Source: Rickettsia typhi (GTDB lineage: Bacteria; Pseudomonadota; Alphaproteobacteria; Rickettsiales; UBA1997). Taken from it: a DNA stretch of 16,217 nt. The notes beneath the pieces were generated by a model that was not told the DNA's origin, searched no databases, and was given only the letters and a program-made list of their open reading frames with translations. The translations under genes and the position numbers were made by a program. The stretch covers positions 1 to 16,217 of the forward strand of contig CAMDRL010000009.1 in NCBI GenBank assembly GCA_945906835.1, written 5' to 3'. This document shows, piece by piece, positions 13,385 to 16,217 of this stretch (position 1 is its first letter; every line of letters starts with the position of its first letter).

Positions 13385-14701
13385 ATGAAAAACTTATTTA
13401 AAAATTTTATTATACTTCTTTTAGTGGTTTTCGTTTCTAGCTGTCAATCTTTGAATAACTTAGGTGACATTATTGCAAGAACTGAACCAGTAAAAACCAC
13501 CCCAACTCCAAAGCTGAATTACCAAACCAACATTGAATCGCGTGATTTAGAAACATTAAAATATAATAAAAAGAAAATCAAAGTTGCTTTGTTTTTACCA
13601 TTCTCTGGCAAGAACAAAGATTTAGGCTGGCATCTTTTTAACGCTGCAACTTTATCTCTTTTTGAAAATGATCCTAATAATAATATAGAGCTTGTTTTGA
13701 TTGATAGTAAAGACAATCCACAAGACACTGCAAAAGCCTTTAAAGAAATTGTAGATAAGGGAATAAAAGTTGTAATTGGGCCAGTATTTAGTCAATCAGT
13801 AAAAGCTATTGCAGCTGATGTTGAAAAAAATCAGATCACTGTAATTTCTTTTTCTAATAACCAAGAATTGATTAAAAAAACCACCAATAAAAGTGGAATT
13901 TTTTTAGCTGGTTTATTGCCTGAAAGTGAAATTGAAAAAATTACCACTTATGTTTTAGATCAAGAAAAAATTAATTTTGCCATCATTGCGCCAAATAACC
14001 AATATGGCATTACAATTGCCAAACTTCTTAAAACAATGGTGAAAGCAAAAGATGGTAATTTTATTGTTTCAGAACTTTATCAAACCAATAATAATGGACT
14101 TGAAAAGGCAGCAGAAAGAGTTGTTAAGTCTTTTTCAATAGAGTCAAAATTTGCTGAAGGCAAAGGTGGCAAATTAAAAAAAGATGATTTGGTGAAAGAG
14201 TCTGATCGCTCTTATCCGCAAGTTATTATGATTCCAGAATCTGGAAAAAATTTATCAAAAATTGTTGCGGCAATTAAAAAATATAACACTGACGAAAGAG
14301 ATTTTCAGATAATTGGCACAAGTCAATGGGATGATATTTCCACTCTTAATGATGAAAACCTTGTAGGATCTTGGTTTGCTGCGCCAGAAAATGATAAGTT
14401 CCGTAATTTTGAGAAAAATTATTACCAAATTTTCAATAAATTTCCGCCAAGAATTTCATCAATTGCTTATGATTGCGTGACTGCAATTTCTGAGTTGATA
14501 AATAGAAAGAGAAATCAGGAAATTGGGTTTGAGGATTTTATATCTTATACGAATTCGAAGAATAATGGCTTTGAAGGAATTGATGGATTATTTAGATATT
14601 TGCCAAACGGTTTGGTGCAAAGGAATTTAGCGGTTTTGAAAGTTGGGAAAAGTAAGTTTGAGACTATTGAGAAGCCGGTTGGGAAGTTTTTGAGTTATTA
14701 A
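13385..14701 (+). CDS. LpoA-like periplasmic lipoprotein (penicillin-binding protein activator family)
   Basis: The 438-residue protein begins with a lipoprotein signal peptide: Lys residues, a hydrophobic run at 8-17, then VSSC with Cys20 as the lipidated residue and Gln21 after it. This suggests outer-membrane anchoring facing the periplasm. A low-complexity linker leads to a domain at about 62-430 that resembles type I periplasmic-binding proteins (KVALFLPFSGKNKDLGWHLF, KVVIGPVFS, FAIIAPNNQYG). This is the fold of the C-terminal domain of LpoA, which activates penicillin-binding protein PBP1A. The N-terminal TPR-like domain of gammaproteobacterial LpoA is absent, and alphaproteobacterial relatives also have only this domain. 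The neighbours rsmI and yraN match the E. coli context, which supports the call over an amino-acid ABC binding protein. No transporter genes are near. The ATG lacks a visible Shine-Dalgarno sequence. Confidence 0.82.
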   Translation: MKNLFKNFIILLLVVFVSSCQSLNNLGDIIARTEPVKTTPTPKLNYQTNIESRDLETLKYNKKKIKVALFLPFSGKNKDLGWHLFNAATLSLFENDPNNNIELVLIDSKDNPQDTAKAFKEIVDKGIKVVIGPVFSQSVKAIAADVEKNQITVISFSNNQELIKKTTNKSGIFLAGLLPESEIEKITTYVLDQEKINFAIIAPNNQYGITIAKLLKTMVKAKDGNFIVSELYQTNNNGLEKAAERVVKSFSIESKFAEGKGGKLKKDDLVKESDRSYPQVIMIPESGKNLSKIVAAIKKYNTDERDFQIIGTSQWDDISTLNDENLVGSWFAAPENDKFRNFEKNYYQIFNKFPPRISSIAYDCVTAISELINRKRNQEIGFEDFISYTNSKNNGFEGIDGLFRYLPNGLVQRNLAVLKVGKSKFETIEKPVGKFLSY

Positions 14702-14727
14702 TTGTAAGACCGAGTTTGTTGTATCTA

Positions 14728-14819
14728 ACGCCCCTAACCCCTCCTTATCAAGGAGGGGAACTGCTGCGAGTTCGGTGCTCAAGCATCCCCCTCCTTGATA
14801 AGGAGGGGTTAGGAGCGGT
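14728..14819. repeat. Near-perfect double-hairpin element between convergent genes
   Basis: The arms at 14733-14758 and 14788-14813 are perfectly complementary over 26 bases, with weaker pairing outside. Each arm is itself a 9-bp hairpin with a 3-base loop: CCCCTCCTT-ATC-AAGGAGGGG on the left, the same with GAT on the right. The 29-base centre is unstructured by eye. The strand can therefore fold as one long hairpin or two short ones. It sits between the ends of the LpoA-like gene (plus) and clpB (minus) and may stop transcription from both sides. T-runs are lacking. Confidence 0.88.
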
Positions 14820-14842
14820 AAATTAATGCATTTGGTATTTAT

Positions 14843-16217
14843 CTAAGAAACAACAAACCCCAAAACACCACCATTCGCAACCAACTCAACCTTCTGCCCA
14901 TCCAAAATTTCCCCACGCAAAATCTTCTCCGCCAAAATATTCTCAATCTCTCTTTGAATCAATCTCTTCAAAGGCCTTGCCCCATAAAGCGCATCATAAC
15001 CCTTTTCAGCCAAATAATTCTGTGCAGTTTTATCAAGATCAAGTTTAATATTCCTAATAATCAATCTCTTCGCCAATCTGGCAAATTGCACCACAACAAT
15101 ATTTTCCATATTCTTGCGGCTCAAGTTGTTGAACAATATTATCTCATCTAAACGATTAAGAAATTCAGGACGAAAATGTCCACGAACCACCTCCATAACT
15201 TTATCAAAAACCACATCTTTTTTTTCTTTACCTTCAGCCATTTCGCTTAAAACATGCGAACCCAAATTTGAAGTCAAAATAATCAAAGTATTAGTGAAAT
15301 TCACCACACGCCCCTGCCCGTCTGTTAACCTTCCATCATCTAACACTTGAAGTAAAATATTAAAAACATCACTATGAGCTTTCTCAACTTCATCAAATAA
15401 AATAACTTGATAAGGGCGACGACGCACAGCTTCAGTTAAAACTCCACCTTGCTCAAACCCAACATACCCCGGAGGTGCACCAATTAATCTGGCAACTGAA
15501 TGTTTTTCCATAAATTCACTCATATCAACCCGCAAAATTGCACTTTCATCATCAAAAATAAATTCTGCTAAAGCTTTACAAAGTTCAGTTTTTCCAACTC
15601 CTGTTGGACCTAAAAATAAAAATGAACCAATTGGACGATTAACATCTTGCAAACCAGCTCTTGATCTTCTAACCGCATTGCTCACAGCTTGCAAAGCCTC
15701 TTCCTGCCCCACAACTCTGTTGCGCAAAAAATCTTCCATCTTCAATAATTTTTCTTTCTCACCAGATAAAATTTTATCCACAGGAATTCCTGTAATCTTA
15801 GCAATTATTGCCCCAATATCATCTTCACTAACTGATTCACGCATCATCTTCTGTGAAGTTTGTTCTTCAAAAACCATCAATTCTTTTTGTAAAGTTGGAA
15901 TTGTACCATAACTGATTTCACCAGCTTTAGCTAAATTACCTTCTCTTTGCGCCACTTCTAATTCATATTTCGCTTGTTCAATTTTTCCTTTAAGCTCATT
16001 AATTTTACTTAATTTATTTTTTTCAGCCTTCCATAAAGAAGTAAGTTCAGCCGATTTTTTCTCAATTTCTTTAAGCTCTTTTTTCAAATTTTCTAAACGA
16101 TCTTTTGAAGCCTTATCATCTTCTTTTTTCAAAGCCTCCGCTTCAATTTTTAATTGAATAATTTTGCGATCCATCTCATCCAAATCATTAGGTTTGCTTT
16201 CAACCTCAATCTTCAAG
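14843..16217 (-). CDS. clpB: ATP-dependent chaperone ClpB, C-terminal half (5' end outside the window)
   Basis: ClpB is the Hsp100 disaggregase that, with DnaK, pulls proteins from aggregates. The 457 residues seen cover part of the coiled-coil middle domain (rich in Glu and Lys, with KSAELTSLWKAEKNKL) and the whole second AAA+ module. That module holds Walker A GPTGVGKT (15587-15610), Walker B VILFDEVEKAH, the GYVGFEQGG pore loop, the ILTSNLGS sensor and FRPEFLNRLDEIILF with the arginine finger. The C-terminal small domain contains YGARPLKRLIQREIE. The middle domain distinguishes it from ClpA and ClpC. By comparison with the 857-residue E. coli protein about 400 residues lie beyond the right edge. 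The leftmost complete codon is TTG encoding an internal Leu, not a start. It ends 23 bp from a palindromic element shared with the convergent LpoA-like gene. Confidence 0.95.
   Translation of the reverse strand, partial: LKIEVESKPNDLDEMDRKIIQLKIEAEALKKEDDKASKDRLENLKKELKEIEKKSAELTSLWKAEKNKLSKINELKGKIEQAKYELEVAQREGNLAKAGEISYGTIPTLQKELMVFEEQTSQKMMRESVSEDDIGAIIAKITGIPVDKILSGEKEKLLKMEDFLRNRVVGQEEALQAVSNAVRRSRAGLQDVNRPIGSFLFLGPTGVGKTELCKALAEFIFDDESAILRVDMSEFMEKHSVARLIGAPPGYVGFEQGGVLTEAVRRRPYQVILFDEVEKAHSDVFNILLQVLDDGRLTDGQGRVVNFTNTLIILTSNLGSHVLSEMAEGKEKKDVVFDKVMEVVRGHFRPEFLNRLDEIILFNNLSRKNMENIVVVQFARLAKRLIIRNIKLDLDKTAQNYLAEKGYDALYGARPLKRLIQREIENILAEKILRGEILDGQKVELVANGGVLGFVVS

Noticed and set aside
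12249..14819. CRISPR-like repeat cluster
   Set aside because: The repeats are inverted, differ between families and are spread over kilobases. There is no regular spacer length and no cas gene.

Overview
The window is AT-rich and comes from a bacterial chromosome. It is most likely an alphaproteobacterium with a reduced or host-associated lifestyle, Rickettsiales-like being my best guess. I base this on the AT-biased codon use, a pyridine-nucleotide transhydrogenase alpha chain of the short split type (PntAA), a very large (about 1,600 residues) NAD-specific glutamate dehydrogenase, an FtsZ with a long linker, decayed insertion sequences, and many short palindromic repeats between genes. Genus or species cannot be read from the sequence.

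Layout. The left edge (1-550) is an insertion-sequence graveyard: the N-terminus and terminal repeat of a DUF772/IS1182-type element, abutting a scrambled remnant of an IS630-type transposase. From there to about 13.2 kb nearly everything lies on the minus strand. Listed in the direction of transcription (right to left) the genes are rsmI (rRNA methyltransferase), yraN (UPF0102 nuclease-like), infC (IF-3), a large NAD-glutamate dehydrogenase gene, tRNA-Leu(GAG), pntAA, mgtE (Mg2+ channel), ftsZ and thiE. One gene, an LpoA-like periplasmic lipoprotein, runs on the plus strand divergently from rsmI and convergently with clpB. Only the C-terminal half of clpB is inside the window, at the right edge.

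How the genes fit together. rsmI, the LpoA-like gene and yraN form a neighbourhood also known from gammaproteobacteria (yraL-lpoA-yraN in E. coli). infC and the glutamate dehydrogenase gene are 12 bp apart and probably cotranscribed. The remaining genes are conserved housekeeping genes separated by gaps of 100-270 bp.

The most notable structure is in those gaps. Seven palindromic elements of about 70-125 bp fill most of them. In most, the two long arms are complementary to each other and each arm can also fold on itself (a REPIN-like double hairpin). They fall into several sequence families, and several share a TGTCAT(Y)C...GATGACA-like end. Two copies of one family bracket rsmI. I see no defence system, CRISPR array, prophage or biosynthetic cluster in this window.
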